64,000 bases of DNA from Pseudoalteromonas sp. CO133X (GCA_004208945.1 SGPE01000023.1:62001-126000); one strand, 5' to 3'. Numbered from the stretch's first letter, positions 27,360-36,649 are shown. Notes: generated by a model from the sequence alone, not told the origin. Program-made: numbers and translations.

Positions 27360-28082
27360 ATGTTAGTTGAACAACAATGGCCATCTTCGGATGAGCAGCA
27401 AGCAGGTTTAATGAGTACACATACCGAGGGTGAACTACTCGAACGGTATGCATACTTAGTGAAGCGTGCAGCTTCCCACATGCGAACGCAATTGGGTGTT
27501 GTTGTCGACATGGACGATATTCAGCAAATAGGTTTAGTGGCACTGCTTTCGTCAATTCGTCGTTATGGTCGAAATGTCGACGAACAATTTTCGGCATTTG
27601 CTTTTAAGCGTATTCGTGGCGCGATGCTAGATGAGTTTCGTCGAATAGATTGGCGAGGACGACAACTAAGGCAGCAGTCGCATCAATTGCGTGATGCTTC
27701 GCGCAAGTTATTGAAGCAACTAGGTAGAGAGCCCAGTGATAGTGAGCTGTGCCAAGCATTGGATATTGATTTAGAGCAGCTGTTGAAACTGCATTATGCA
27801 AGTCAAGCTGAAGCAATTGATAGCCTTGAAGCATTGCTCGGTCACGATGACTCGTTTACTGATGCAGGCAGCCAGTTATCACATACAGAAACGGCTTTAA
27901 TGCTTCAAAAAGCACTCGCCAGCCTACCAGAAAGAAACAAGTTGTTACTGCATCTTTACTACAGCCATGAAATGAACATGAAAGAAATAGCCCTTGCCCT
28001 TGATTTAACCGAAGCACGGGTCTGCCAACTACATAAATTGGCAATAGAATCTTTAACAAGAAAACTTCAACAAAGTGAATAA
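27360..28082 (+). CDS. lafS: LafS, sigma-28 factor for lateral flagellar genes
   Basis: A 240-residue sigma factor of the FliA group. Region 2 is clear (DMDDIQQIGLVALLSSIRRYG, FSAFAFKRIRGAMLDEFRRIDW), as is region 3 (LGREPSDSELCQALDID), and region 4 has the helix-turn-helix (MKEIALALDLTEARVCQLHKLAIESL). It should transcribe late genes (lafA, flgM) and be inhibited by the FlgM encoded at 10803. It lies between fliL and the motor genes, as in other lateral loci. Confidence 0.93.
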   Translation: MLVEQQWPSSDEQQAGLMSTHTEGELLERYAYLVKRAASHMRTQLGVVVDMDDIQQIGLVALLSSIRRYGRNVDEQFSAFAFKRIRGAMLDEFRRIDWRGRQLRQQSHQLRDASRKLLKQLGREPSDSELCQALDIDLEQLLKLHYASQAEAIDSLEALLGHDDSFTDAGSQLSHTETALMLQKALASLPERNKLLLHLYYSHEMNMKEIALALDLTEARVCQLHKLAIESLTRKLQQSE

Positions 28083-28100
28083 CCAACCGGGAAAACAATT

Positions 28101-28964
28101 ATGCAAAGAATATTAGGTTTAGTCGTTGTGCTGGCCGCCGTACTAGGTGGCTTTGCTATTGCTGGTGGTAACTTAGCGAGTATGTGGCAGCCTGCAGAGT
28201 TTGTAATCATTTTTGGTGCGGGCTTAGGGGCGCTTATTGTTGGTAATTCACGCCATGTTTTAACTGAAATGTTAAGTCAGTTGAAATATCAATTCTTTGA
28301 CAATAAAAATCAAAATAACAAAGACTTGTATCATGACTTGCTCATGGTGGTATACACCTTACTTGAACTGGCTCGCCTAAAAGGAATTAAAGAGTTAGAT
28401 GACCATGTAGAAAACCCTGATACCAGCTCAATTTTTTTAGCCTACCCACAGGTAACAGCCTTCCCTGAGTTAGTAACATTTATTTGTGACAACCTTCGTC
28501 TATACAGTATGGGGAAAATTAGCCCACATGATTTTGATGCTATGTTAGAGCAAGAGATCTTTTCAATTGAAGAGCAAAAAATGAAGCCGTCAAATGCATT
28601 AGGCGATATTGCCGAAGCAATGCCTGGCTTCGGTATTCTAGCAGCGGTAGGTGGCATTATTATCACGATGCAGCACTTAGATGGCCCTTTGAGCGAAATA
28701 GGCTATCACGTTGCAGCAGCACTGGTGGGAACTTTTGTTGGTATTTTTGGCTGTTACTGCCTACTGGCACCTTTGTCATCGGCTATGCAGCAGTATGTTA
28801 AGAAACAAATGACTATGCTTGAGTGTGTTCGAGCTATGCTAGTAGCCCACGCAAAAGGCCATGTAGCTATTGTGGCGACTGACTCTGGTCGAAAACTGAT
28901 AACACAAGAAAGTAAACCTTCTTTTACCACGATGGAACAGTGGATCAATAACCGAGCAGCTTAA
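28101..28964 (+). CDS. lafT: LafT, MotA-type stator protein
   Basis: A 287-residue MotA homologue with four membrane segments (about 4-20, 32-50, 170-192, 202-222). The two conserved prolines are present (NALGDIAEAMPGFGILAAVGGI and YHVAAALVGTFVGIFGCYCLLAPL), as is the charged cytoplasmic loop. Together with LafU it forms the ion channel that drives rotation. The cluster is of the proton-driven lateral type in known relatives; the coupling ion is inferred, not read. It abuts lafU (stop 28964, start 28965). Confidence 0.94.
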   Translation: MQRILGLVVVLAAVLGGFAIAGGNLASMWQPAEFVIIFGAGLGALIVGNSRHVLTEMLSQLKYQFFDNKNQNNKDLYHDLLMVVYTLLELARLKGIKELDDHVENPDTSSIFLAYPQVTAFPELVTFICDNLRLYSMGKISPHDFDAMLEQEIFSIEEQKMKPSNALGDIAEAMPGFGILAAVGGIIITMQHLDGPLSEIGYHVAAALVGTFVGIFGCYCLLAPLSSAMQQYVKKQMTMLECVRAMLVAHAKGHVAIVATDSGRKLITQESKPSFTTMEQWINNRAA

Positions 28965-29957
28965 ATGAATAATTCTAACCCAGTAATTATTAAACGTGGT
29001 CGCCGCTCAGCAAAGAGTGGAAAACACAGTGGTGCTTGGAAAGTAGCCTTTGCTGATTTCACATTAGCGATGATGGCGTTCTTCATGGTGCTATGGATCA
29101 TGGCTATTACCAATGAGCAAGAGCGAAAAGATATTGCTCATTATATGCGTACACATTCAATCTTTGATGGTAGTCCCGCATTATTTGAACCAGGCAATAG
29201 CCCTTTTCCTGTTGATTTAGGGGGATCTCCTTCTGTTGTTGACCATAAAGCATCAAATCGCTTGCCACCTGATAATCCTCGCCCAGGCATGAGTGAATAT
29301 TTAAAAGTACCTAAAGGCGATCATGCGCCTTTAGCGGGTAAAGGCGATAAGCTTAATTCAGTGATAGACAGTGAATTTGCAGCATCGAGTGAGCTGAGTT
29401 TATTGCTAAGTAGTTTTCAAGATTTAGCCAAAGAAGAGCTATTACAGAACAATCTGCACGTTGAGAAAGTCAGTTCTGGGCTCAGAGTGATTATTCAAGA
29501 TGATAAAAATCATCAAATGTTTGCGCGTTCAGAGCAAACGATGTCGCCATTTTTTGAAGACTTATTTTTACACTTAGGTGGCCTGTTCAGAAGTATTGAA
29601 AACAAAATCATTATTTCGGGTCACAGTGATGCCAGTGCATTCAAAGGAACTCAGTCGAATAACTGGGACTTATCAGGTGCACGTGCATTTCAAGCAAGAA
29701 AAATCATGGCCGCAGGTGGGATGCCAACAAACCAAGTTATGCAAGTTAATGCTTTTTCTTCTAATAGACCGATTAATCAAAAAGATAGATTTGCGAGTGA
29801 AAATAGACGTGTCGAAATCCTGATTCTGACCAAAAAGGCAGAATCAGAGTTAGAGGCGTTATTCGCTGATGATAACATCAATAATCCTGTTAAAAAGGCC
29901 GCCAGTGCTGCAACAGCAAATCAGCCCGTATTACGCTCTCAGGAGTTATATGAATAA
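28965..29957 (+). CDS. lafU: LafU, MotB-type stator protein
   Basis: A 330-residue MotB homologue. The single membrane helix is preceded by KHSGAWKVAFADFTLAMMAFFMVLWIM, with D31 as the ion-carrying aspartate. The C-terminal OmpA-like domain binds peptidoglycan (IIISGHSDASAFKGTQSNNWDLSGARAFQARKIM and NRRVEILI). The region 60-105 is the plug/linker. Its last codons overlap the PilZ gene start (29950). Confidence 0.94.
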   Translation: MNNSNPVIIKRGRRSAKSGKHSGAWKVAFADFTLAMMAFFMVLWIMAITNEQERKDIAHYMRTHSIFDGSPALFEPGNSPFPVDLGGSPSVVDHKASNRLPPDNPRPGMSEYLKVPKGDHAPLAGKGDKLNSVIDSEFAASSELSLLLSSFQDLAKEELLQNNLHVEKVSSGLRVIIQDDKNHQMFARSEQTMSPFFEDLFLHLGGLFRSIENKIIISGHSDASAFKGTQSNNWDLSGARAFQARKIMAAGGMPTNQVMQVNAFSSNRPINQKDRFASENRRVEILILTKKAESELEALFADDNINNPVKKAASAATANQPVLRSQELYE

Positions 29958-30339
29958 GTCAGAAGAGTCGAAACGAACTCACCCTCGCTGGCCTCTTTGT
30001 GAGCAAGATACTCAACTTCCTGCGGCAATGCAGCAAGGTGGCATTGCCGTGAAGCTGCATCATTCATGGTTGTTTAACTACTTTATATGCCGTGCTGTGG
30101 TTAAAGATATTAGCGTAGGTGGGGCTGGAATGTTGGTGCCTAATGAGCATAAGTTACCGGGCAAGGTCCGTGTAGCATTTAATGATAGTAATGCTTTTAT
30201 TGGCACAATTCGTTATACGCACCCCGTTACAGAAAAATTGAACTTTGTTGGTATTGAATGGCAAAAGAAAGATGAATTAAGGCGTATAGAGTTAGTTGCT
30301 GAGTTACAAAAGCAGGCTAATTACACAACGACTTTATAG
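29950..30339 (+). CDS. PilZ-domain protein inside the lateral flagellar operon
   Basis: A 129-residue protein starting at ATG 29950, with AGGAG at 29941-29945; it overlaps the lafU end by 8 bases. It is a single PilZ domain with both ligand motifs intact, RxxxR (R9-R13, RTHPR) and DxSxxG (D53-G58, DISVGG). There is no YcgR_N domain. Placed between the stator genes and the switch gene fliM, it is well positioned to act as a c-di-GMP-dependent brake or clutch on this flagellum, as YcgR does on the enteric one. That role is an inference from context. Confidence 0.87.
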   Translation: MNKSEESKRTHPRWPLCEQDTQLPAAMQQGGIAVKLHHSWLFNYFICRAVVKDISVGGAGMLVPNEHKLPGKVRVAFNDSNAFIGTIRYTHPVTEKLNFVGIEWQKKDELRRIELVAELQKQANYTTTL

Positions 30340-30366
30340 CCACACTTTTGGATATTGGAAAATTTT

Positions 30367-31251
30367 ATGAAGCAATTTGTTAAGCCAAAAATAAAGCTCT
30401 TCAAGGCTGAACAAGGTAAAGAGTTTAGGCCGTATGCGATCACGCAGCAACAACGTCAATACGAAATTGCCCATCAGCGAGCGGGTGAGTTTAGTTTGCA
30501 TAAAGCCATCGAATTTGAGTTAGGACAGCTATTTAATGATAGTCAGTTTGCCGTTGATATTAACTTATGTTCACACAGCACCTTGCAAAGCTGGCTGGCT
30601 GAAGCGAAACGCGTTTTCTTTAAAAGTGCTGTTTTTGAGCCAATAGACGCTGATGCTTATATCGCATTGGATTACACAAGTGCTCACAGAATGGCTGATT
30701 TATGCCTCGGTGGTGATTTAAGCCAAGCTAATAAGGCTGTAGCAGAAGAGCCGCCAGCAGAATTAACGCGCACAGAAAGCCGCATTTGTGCACGGTTATT
30801 ACAAAAACAAGTTCAAGGTATTCAAGAGCTTATTTTTAAAGAGCGGGCATGCTTACTCGCTGAACCATGTAGCACTAACAACTTACCGAGCGCGGTCAAT
30901 TACCTTGCATTTAAAGTACGGTTGATTCTTGATAACGATGTGATCAGCTGGTTCATTTGGTTACCAGTGGCTTTCTTTAGTAAACCGCAGAATGAGCATG
31001 ACGAACAACAAACACACTTATTAAGTATGGAAAAAAGCAGCCAATTTTTAGTGAAAGGACATGTTGAAATGGCGCGCAAAAAAGTCACGTTAAGGCAGCT
31101 AAAAGCGGCATTAAATGGTGAGGTATTGCCTATTCAACTTAGTGAGCCTGCTTCTTTCAAGTTAGGTAATAAAACCTTCTTTACAGGTCAAATTGTACAA
31201 CAAGATGCCAGTTTGACTTTCCAAATTACAGATAACACAAATAAAGAGTAA
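30367..31251 (+). CDS. fliM: FliM, switch protein, lateral flagellum (no CheY-binding peptide)
   Basis: A divergent FliM of 294 residues. The start at ATG 30367 follows a TTGGA motif; an upstream TTG at 30355 adds only MENF. The order is a FliM middle-type domain (about 35-215) and a C-terminal SpoA domain (VEMARKKVTLRQLKAALNGEVLPIQL...GQIV, about 230-290). The N-terminal LSQDEIDALL peptide that binds phospho-CheY in ordinary FliM is absent: the protein begins MKQFVKPKIKLFKAEQGKEF. The GGxxG motif of the middle domain is also not evident. It lies between the PilZ gene and fliN. Confidence 0.85.
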   Translation: MKQFVKPKIKLFKAEQGKEFRPYAITQQQRQYEIAHQRAGEFSLHKAIEFELGQLFNDSQFAVDINLCSHSTLQSWLAEAKRVFFKSAVFEPIDADAYIALDYTSAHRMADLCLGGDLSQANKAVAEEPPAELTRTESRICARLLQKQVQGIQELIFKERACLLAEPCSTNNLPSAVNYLAFKVRLILDNDVISWFIWLPVAFFSKPQNEHDEQQTHLLSMEKSSQFLVKGHVEMARKKVTLRQLKAALNGEVLPIQLSEPASFKLGNKTFFTGQIVQQDASLTFQITDNTNKE

Positions 31252-31258
31252 ATGAATT

Positions 31259-31588
31259 ATGACTGACAACCTTGATGATGCATTAGCAGGTTTAGATCTT
31301 GATGGCTTAGACGACTTAACCGCTGAGCCAAGCAATGAGAATGATATGTCTGTATTTGCTGATGTGCCGTTAACTATTACGCTAGAAGTCGCGAGCACAG
31401 AATTAACGTTAGGTGAGTTATCACAAGCCAAACACGGCGATGTTTTACGCTTAGACAAAGCCGCAGGTGAGCCGATGGATGTGAAAGTGAACGGTGTGTA
31501 CTTTGCGAAAGCTGAAGTTGTACTGGTTGATGGCCAATATGGCATTAAGTTTATCAGCCAAGATGAGCAAGAAAAGGCGGATAGTTAA
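31259..31588 (+). CDS. fliN: FliN, switch protein
   Basis: A 109-residue C-ring protein with an acidic N-terminal stretch (about 1-30) and one SpoA domain (DVPLTITLEVASTELTLGELSQAKHGDVLRLDKAAGEPMDVKVNGVYFAKAEVVLVDGQYGIKF), the canonical FliN core. It forms the base of the C ring with FliM and helps dock the FliH-FliI export ATPase. It is 7 bases after fliM and 3 before fliP. No fliO gene lies between it and fliP. Confidence 0.95.
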   Translation: MTDNLDDALAGLDLDGLDDLTAEPSNENDMSVFADVPLTITLEVASTELTLGELSQAKHGDVLRLDKAAGEPMDVKVNGVYFAKAEVVLVDGQYGIKFISQDEQEKADS

Positions 31589-31591
31589 GTA

Positions 31592-32344
31592 ATGAATTTA
31601 CGCAGTGCATTCAACGTCGGGTTTGGTTTACTTATCCTTCTTTTACCAACTTGGTTAAACGCGCAAGAATTAACATTGTTCTCGTTGCAAGACACAGAGC
31701 AAGGGCAAGACTATAACGTCAAGCTGCAAATTTTGTTAATGATGACAGTGTTGAGTTTAATACCGGCGTTGTTAATGGTACTGACCTCATTTACTCGGAT
31801 CATTGTTGTGCTCGCGATTTTGCGCCAAGCAATGGGTCTACAGCAAAGCCCTCCAAATCGTGTCTTAATTGGTATTGCATTGATGCTTACCATGCTTATT
31901 ATGCGTCCGGTTTGGCAAGATATATATCAAAATGCGTATAAGCCTTTTCAGGCAGAAGAGATGGGATTAGAGCAAGCACTTGCTCGAGCTGAACAGCCTC
32001 TACGTGCATTTATGCTTAAGCAAACACGTGAAAGCGAGCTACATCAAGTGCTTTTAATTGCTAATGAGCCCACCAACTTAAAAGCGGATGAAATTCCATT
32101 TGAAGTACTTATGCCTGCTTTTGTGCTTAGTGAGCTGACAACCGCTTTTCAAATTGGTTTTATGCTATTTATTCCTTTCTTGATTATTGATTTAGTGGTT
32201 GCCAGCGTATTGATGTCGATGGGTATGATGATGCTATCCCCTTTGATTATCAGCTTACCATTTAAGCTGATGGTGTTCGTACTCGCTGATGGTTGGTCAA
32301 TGGTGGCAGGAACGCTGGCTGCGACATTCGGAGGGCCAATATGA
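31592..32344 (+). CDS. fliP: FliP, export gate protein
   Basis: A 250-residue export-gate subunit with a cleavable signal (MNLRSAFNVGFGLLILLLPTWLNA) and four membrane segments. The family-defining PALLMVLTSFTRIIVVLAILRQAMGLQQSPPNRVLIGIALMLTMLIM and the C-terminal FLIIDLVVASVLMSMGMMMLSP blocks are intact. With FliQ and FliR it forms the export channel. Its stop overlaps the fliQ start (ATGA). Confidence 0.97.
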   Translation: MNLRSAFNVGFGLLILLLPTWLNAQELTLFSLQDTEQGQDYNVKLQILLMMTVLSLIPALLMVLTSFTRIIVVLAILRQAMGLQQSPPNRVLIGIALMLTMLIMRPVWQDIYQNAYKPFQAEEMGLEQALARAEQPLRAFMLKQTRESELHQVLLIANEPTNLKADEIPFEVLMPAFVLSELTTAFQIGFMLFIPFLIIDLVVASVLMSMGMMMLSPLIISLPFKLMVFVLADGWSMVAGTLAATFGGPI

Positions 32345-32610
32345 GTCCTGAGATGGCCACGCAACTGATTGCCGATGCAGTCTATACCATTATAGAGATG
32401 ATTTTGGTACTGATAGTACCAGGGCTTATCTTGGGTATTGTGGTGGCAGTTATACAAGGCGCCACCTCTATTCAAGAGCAAACGTTAACCTTTCTACCTC
32501 GTATGTTGCTAACACTGTTAATGGTGGTGTTTGCAGGGCATTGGCTAGTACGCACCTTATTGACGTGGTTTGAAGATCTTAAGTTTATGATCCCAGGGGT
32601 TTTTGGTTGA
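32341..32610 (+). CDS. fliQ: FliQ, export gate protein
   Basis: An 89-residue two-helix membrane protein. The start at ATG 32341 overlaps the fliP stop; upstream in-frame codons are inside fliP and not used. The sequence MSPEMATQLIADAVYTIIEMILVLIVPGLILGIVVAVIQGATSIQEQTLTFLPRMLLTLL is a textbook FliQ (QxxTSIQEQTLxFxPK motif). Its stop overlaps the TTG start of fliR. Confidence 0.96.
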   Translation: MSPEMATQLIADAVYTIIEMILVLIVPGLILGIVVAVIQGATSIQEQTLTFLPRMLLTLLMVVFAGHWLVRTLLTWFEDLKFMIPGVFG

Positions 32611-33389
32611 ACTCCTTAATTGCTTTAACCAGTAACGACATTGTTAGCTGGATGGGTACCATGTGGTGGCCATTTGTTCGGTTTTCGGCTTTGCTGTGGG
32701 CAATGCCAGTATTTGAAAACCCTGCAGTGACTCCACGCGCGCGAATCGCTGTGGCTATGATGTTGGCCTTTTTAGTGGCAGGGCAATTACCACTCGCGCC
32801 AGCCGTTGATATTTTTTCGTTAGATGCGGTCGTGCTGACTGTTGAGCAGATCATTTTTGGTGTCTTAATGGGGCTTGCCTTGCGGTTGTTGTTTGAAGTG
32901 ATGTCTCTGGTTGGTCTTGTGTTGTCGATGCAAATGGGTTTATCGATGGCTTTGGTAATGGACCCAGGCAGTGGTAACCAAGTTGCATTGTTAGGGCAGT
33001 TATTCTGGATAATGGCTGCGCTTTTGTTTTTTGCCGCTGACGGTCATTTAATTACTTTGCACGTCATGGTCGAGAGTTTTACTGTTTGGCCTATTGGCAG
33101 CAGTATTTATAACTTAGACATTATGGCTGTCGTTAATTTATTTGCTTGGTTATTAGCCTCTACTTTACTGCTTGCACTACCTGGCGTGATTGCCATGATG
33201 TTAGTCAATCTAACGTTTGGTGTAGCAAGTCGCGCAGCTCCTTCTTTGAATATCTTTGTTTTAGGCTTTCCGATGGCCTTAATAATGGGGTTCTTTTGTG
33301 TATTTATGACGCTTAGTTACACAGGCAATGCATTTGCTAACCTGACCTACCATGTTTTAACCGTATTTAAAACGGCGATGGGAGGGTAA
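32607..33389 (+). CDS. fliR: FliR, export gate protein
   Basis: A 260-residue, multi-spanning export-gate protein. The start is TTG 32607, with AGGGG 9 bases upstream and overlapping the fliQ stop. The N-terminus (DIVSWMGTMWWPFVRFSALLWAMPVFENPAVTPRARIAVAMMLAFLVAGQLP) and PGVIAMMLVNLTFGVASRAAPSLNIFVLGFPMAL are FliR hallmarks. It is directly followed by flhB (start 33390). Confidence 0.96.
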   Translation: MNSLIALTSNDIVSWMGTMWWPFVRFSALLWAMPVFENPAVTPRARIAVAMMLAFLVAGQLPLAPAVDIFSLDAVVLTVEQIIFGVLMGLALRLLFEVMSLVGLVLSMQMGLSMALVMDPGSGNQVALLGQLFWIMAALLFFAADGHLITLHVMVESFTVWPIGSSIYNLDIMAVVNLFAWLLASTLLLALPGVIAMMLVNLTFGVASRAAPSLNIFVLGFPMALIMGFFCVFMTLSYTGNAFANLTYHVLTVFKTAMGG

Positions 33390-34520
33390 ATGTCAGATAA
33401 CAGCGCACAAGAAAAAACAGAACAGCCCAGTGAAAAGCGCCTCAAAAAAGCACGTGAAGACGGCCAAGTAGCGCGTTCTAAAGAACTTAATACGGCTATT
33501 TTATTAATGGTGAGTGTGGCAGGGCTATTGTTTTTCGCTAATTTATTTTATGACCTATTTATTGGCTTGATGCGCACAAGTATGCAACTGGATCATAGTA
33601 TTATCGATAATACGAAACTCATGCCAAATGCCATTGCTCAAGCAATACTCGATATGCTGGCAACTTTAGTGCCTTTTTTATTGCTCGCGTTCTGTGCTAT
33701 GTGGATCACGGGTGTGTTACCTGGTGGGTTTATTTTCTCAAAAAAATTACTTGCACCTAAGTTAAGTAAGCTAAATCCTCTCTCGGGTTTAGGAAGAATG
33801 TTTGGTAAGCAAGTTTTGACTGAACTGTTAAAGTCGATGATTAAAATTGCCTTGTTAGCTATTTGCTTATTCAGCTTTTTGACTCAGCTATGGCAACAGT
33901 TGGTAGCCTTACAAAATCAAGACTTGCTGGTGGCTCTTAATCAAGGTATTAGCCTGCTATTTTTAGCTATGATGATCACTGTAACTTTGCTGTTATTTGT
34001 GGCTGTGATTGATGTGCCTATTCAGCAAAAACAAATTCTAGATAAAATTAAAATGACCCATCAAGAAGTCAAGGAAGAGCGCAAATCATCCGATGGTAAC
34101 CCCGAGATCAAAAGCAAAATTAAGCAAATTCAATATCAGCAAGCAAATAGGCGTATCGAAGAGCGGGTCCCCACAGCAGACGTGATTGTTACAAATCCAA
34201 CACACTATGCGGTTGCGATTCGCTATAACGAAGAAAAAGCCAAAGCCCCTTATGTTGTCGCTAAAGGTATGGATGAAATGGCACTTAGGATCAGAACATT
34301 AGGGCGTCAGCACAATAAAGAAGTCATTGAGTTACCTGCTTTAGCGCGGGCTATCTACTTTTCGACACGCATCGACCAAGAAGTACCTAATGGACTTTAT
34401 AAAGCGGTTGCTTATGTACTTACTTATGTAATGCAGCTAAAGGCTTACAAGCAAGGGCGAGGTCAAGCGCCAGCGCCATTGCCTGAACTTGAAATTCCCA
34501 AAAATTTACAAAAACCATAA
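33390..34520 (+). CDS. flhB: FlhB, export specificity switch protein
   Basis: A 376-residue export-apparatus protein with four membrane helices and a cytoplasmic domain containing the autocleavage motif NPTH at residues 269-272 (VIVTNPTHYAVAIRY), the same numbering as E. coli FlhB. The basic N-terminus (EKTEQPSEKRLKKAREDGQVARSKEL) is also diagnostic. With FliK it switches export from rod/hook to filament substrates. The C-terminal tail past the ~355 region is Pro-rich (APAPLPELEIPKNLQKP). Confidence 0.96.
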   Translation: MSDNSAQEKTEQPSEKRLKKAREDGQVARSKELNTAILLMVSVAGLLFFANLFYDLFIGLMRTSMQLDHSIIDNTKLMPNAIAQAILDMLATLVPFLLLAFCAMWITGVLPGGFIFSKKLLAPKLSKLNPLSGLGRMFGKQVLTELLKSMIKIALLAICLFSFLTQLWQQLVALQNQDLLVALNQGISLLFLAMMITVTLLLFVAVIDVPIQQKQILDKIKMTHQEVKEERKSSDGNPEIKSKIKQIQYQQANRRIEERVPTADVIVTNPTHYAVAIRYNEEKAKAPYVVAKGMDEMALRIRTLGRQHNKEVIELPALARAIYFSTRIDQEVPNGLYKAVAYVLTYVMQLKAYKQGRGQAPAPLPELEIPKNLQKP

Positions 34521-34529
34521 TGGTGGAGA

Positions 34530-36608
34530 ATGACTTTGAATTGGCGTAGTTTAACCCGACCTTACACCGCTATACCGGTATTGCTGTTAGCTGTTTTATC
34601 TATGGTTATTTTGCCATTACCCGCATGGCTACTGGATACCTTATTCACCTTCAATATTGTACTTTCTGTGATCGTGTTATTGGTTGCTGTTTCAAGTTCA
34701 AAGCCGCTCGATTTTTCTGTTTTCCCAACCATTCTGTTGGTTGCAACCTTAATGCGCCTTACCCTAAATATCGCATCGACGAGGGTTGTTTTGCTACATG
34801 GTCATGAAGGCTCTGATGTGGCAGGGCGAGTCATTCAAGCATTTGGTGAAGTGGTGATTGGTGGCAACTATGTTGTCGGTATCGTCGTATTCATTATCCT
34901 GATGGTGATTAACTTTGTCGTAATCACCAAAGGTGGCGAGCGTATCTCTGAAGTTGCAGCACGTTTTACTCTTGATGCAATGCCAGGCAAGCAAATGGCA
35001 ATTGATGCTGACTTAAATGCGGGATTAATTGGCCCAGAACAAGCTAAAGAACGACGTGCCACCGTGGCACAAGAAGCTGATTTCTATGGTTCAATGGATG
35101 GTGCTTCTAAGTTTGTACGCGGTGATGCAATAGCCGGTCTGATCATCTTAGTAATCAACTTACTGGGTGGTGTCAGTATCGGGGTATTTCAGCATGACTT
35201 AAGCATGGCTGAAGCATTTCAACGTTTCGCTCTTTTAACAATTGGTGACGGCTTAGTTGCGCAAGTCCCTTCATTACTGCTGGCTGTTGCTGCAGCAATT
35301 ATTGTTACCAGAATGAACGATGAAGGTGACATGAGTGAAGCGGTGGGAAGCCAGTTACTTGCCTCACCAAGAGTTATTCTAACCGCCGCCTTAGTCATGT
35401 TGGTGTTAGGTATTGTGCCAGGTATGCCAAGCCTTGCGTTTATTGGCTTTGCATTGCCTCTTTTGTATGTTGCTTGGCGACTTTACAAAAAGACACCACA
35501 AGGGCAGTTAGAAGAAGCGCAAAGCATTACAGATACAATTGCCCAAGAACAAGCAGCTCTGAGCTGGCAAGATATTCCGCATGTCGATACTTTAAGCGTT
35601 GAGCTTGGTTTTCGTTTAGTTTATTTGGCCGATAAGGAAAAAGGCGAGGAACTAGCAAAAACAATACGTGGTATGCGTAAGAGCTTGTCTGAACAACTTG
35701 GTTTCTTGTTACCTGAAATCAGAGTTAAAGATAATCTAAATCTTAATCCTCAAGAATATAAAATCAAACTAGCGGGAGTGGCCGTTGCGTCTGCTCAACT
35801 GAATGCCAAGCAGCTACTAGCTTTAAACACCGGCGATACTTACGGCCAGTTAGATGGTGAACTAACGACAGATCCGGCTTATGGCTTGGAAGCTGTGTGG
35901 GTTGATGAGCAAAATAAAGCCAAGGCACTGAATATGGGTTATTCAGTTGTCGACTTAGCCACTGTGATCGCAACGCATATGGGCAAAGTGATAAAAGAGC
36001 ATTTAGATGAGCTGTTCAGTTATGAGGATATTCAAAACTTACACGAAAGATTAAAGGCTGTATCACCTAGTTTGGCTGATGCGCTTGAAAAGTCTTTACC
36101 AATTAACCTGCAACTAAAAGTGATGAGAATGCTACTTAAGGAGCATGTTGCGATTGGTGATATCGTGACTATTGCAGGCACTTTAGTTGACAGTATTGAA
36201 GTCACAAAAGACCCGATTCTACTTGCTGCCGATGTACGCTGTGCACTAAAACGTGTGTTAGTAAAACAAGTGATGGGCAGTCGTGACGAATTAGCTGCTT
36301 ATAGCTTAGATGAAAAACTAGAGCAAACGATGCAGAGTTCGTTAGAGCAAGCAATGCAAGCAGGGAAGGTAGCATTGGATAGTTTTGCTGTAGACCCTAA
36401 TTTACTTGGCCAGTTTCAACGAGCCATGCCTGTGATTGCTGATGAAATGAAATCTCAAGGTGTTAACCCTGTGTTGATTGTTATTCCGCAGCTAAGACCG
36501 TTACTGGCGCGCTATGCTCGTTCATTTACGAAGGGAGGTTTATCTGTGCTTTCTTACAACGAAGTGCCTGATAACATTAAGGTTAGTATTATCGGTTCCC
36601 TAGGATAG
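34530..36608 (+). CDS. flhA: FlhA, export gate nonamer protein
   Basis: A 692-residue FlhA. The N-terminal membrane part has eight segments and the FHIPEP-type loop (RLTLNIASTRVVLL...GGERISEVAARFTLDAMPGKQMAIDADLNAGLI). The cytoplasmic half (about 330-692) has the conserved FRLVYLADKEKGEELAKTIRGMRKSLSEQLGFLLPEIRVKDN block. It docks chaperone-substrate complexes for export. It is the last gene of the plus-strand run before the 316-base leader with the riboswitch; no strong terminator follows, only T-rich sequence at 36651-36669. Confidence 0.96.
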   Translation: MTLNWRSLTRPYTAIPVLLLAVLSMVILPLPAWLLDTLFTFNIVLSVIVLLVAVSSSKPLDFSVFPTILLVATLMRLTLNIASTRVVLLHGHEGSDVAGRVIQAFGEVVIGGNYVVGIVVFIILMVINFVVITKGGERISEVAARFTLDAMPGKQMAIDADLNAGLIGPEQAKERRATVAQEADFYGSMDGASKFVRGDAIAGLIILVINLLGGVSIGVFQHDLSMAEAFQRFALLTIGDGLVAQVPSLLLAVAAAIIVTRMNDEGDMSEAVGSQLLASPRVILTAALVMLVLGIVPGMPSLAFIGFALPLLYVAWRLYKKTPQGQLEEAQSITDTIAQEQAALSWQDIPHVDTLSVELGFRLVYLADKEKGEELAKTIRGMRKSLSEQLGFLLPEIRVKDNLNLNPQEYKIKLAGVAVASAQLNAKQLLALNTGDTYGQLDGELTTDPAYGLEAVWVDEQNKAKALNMGYSVVDLATVIATHMGKVIKEHLDELFSYEDIQNLHERLKAVSPSLADALEKSLPINLQLKVMRMLLKEHVAIGDIVTIAGTLVDSIEVTKDPILLAADVRCALKRVLVKQVMGSRDELAAYSLDEKLEQTMQSSLEQAMQAGKVALDSFAVDPNLLGQFQRAMPVIADEMKSQGVNPVLIVIPQLRPLLARYARSFTKGGLSVLSYNEVPDNIKVSIIGSLG

Positions 36609-36649
36609 TATGTGGCGTATGAATTTAATATGAATAAATACCCATAATG

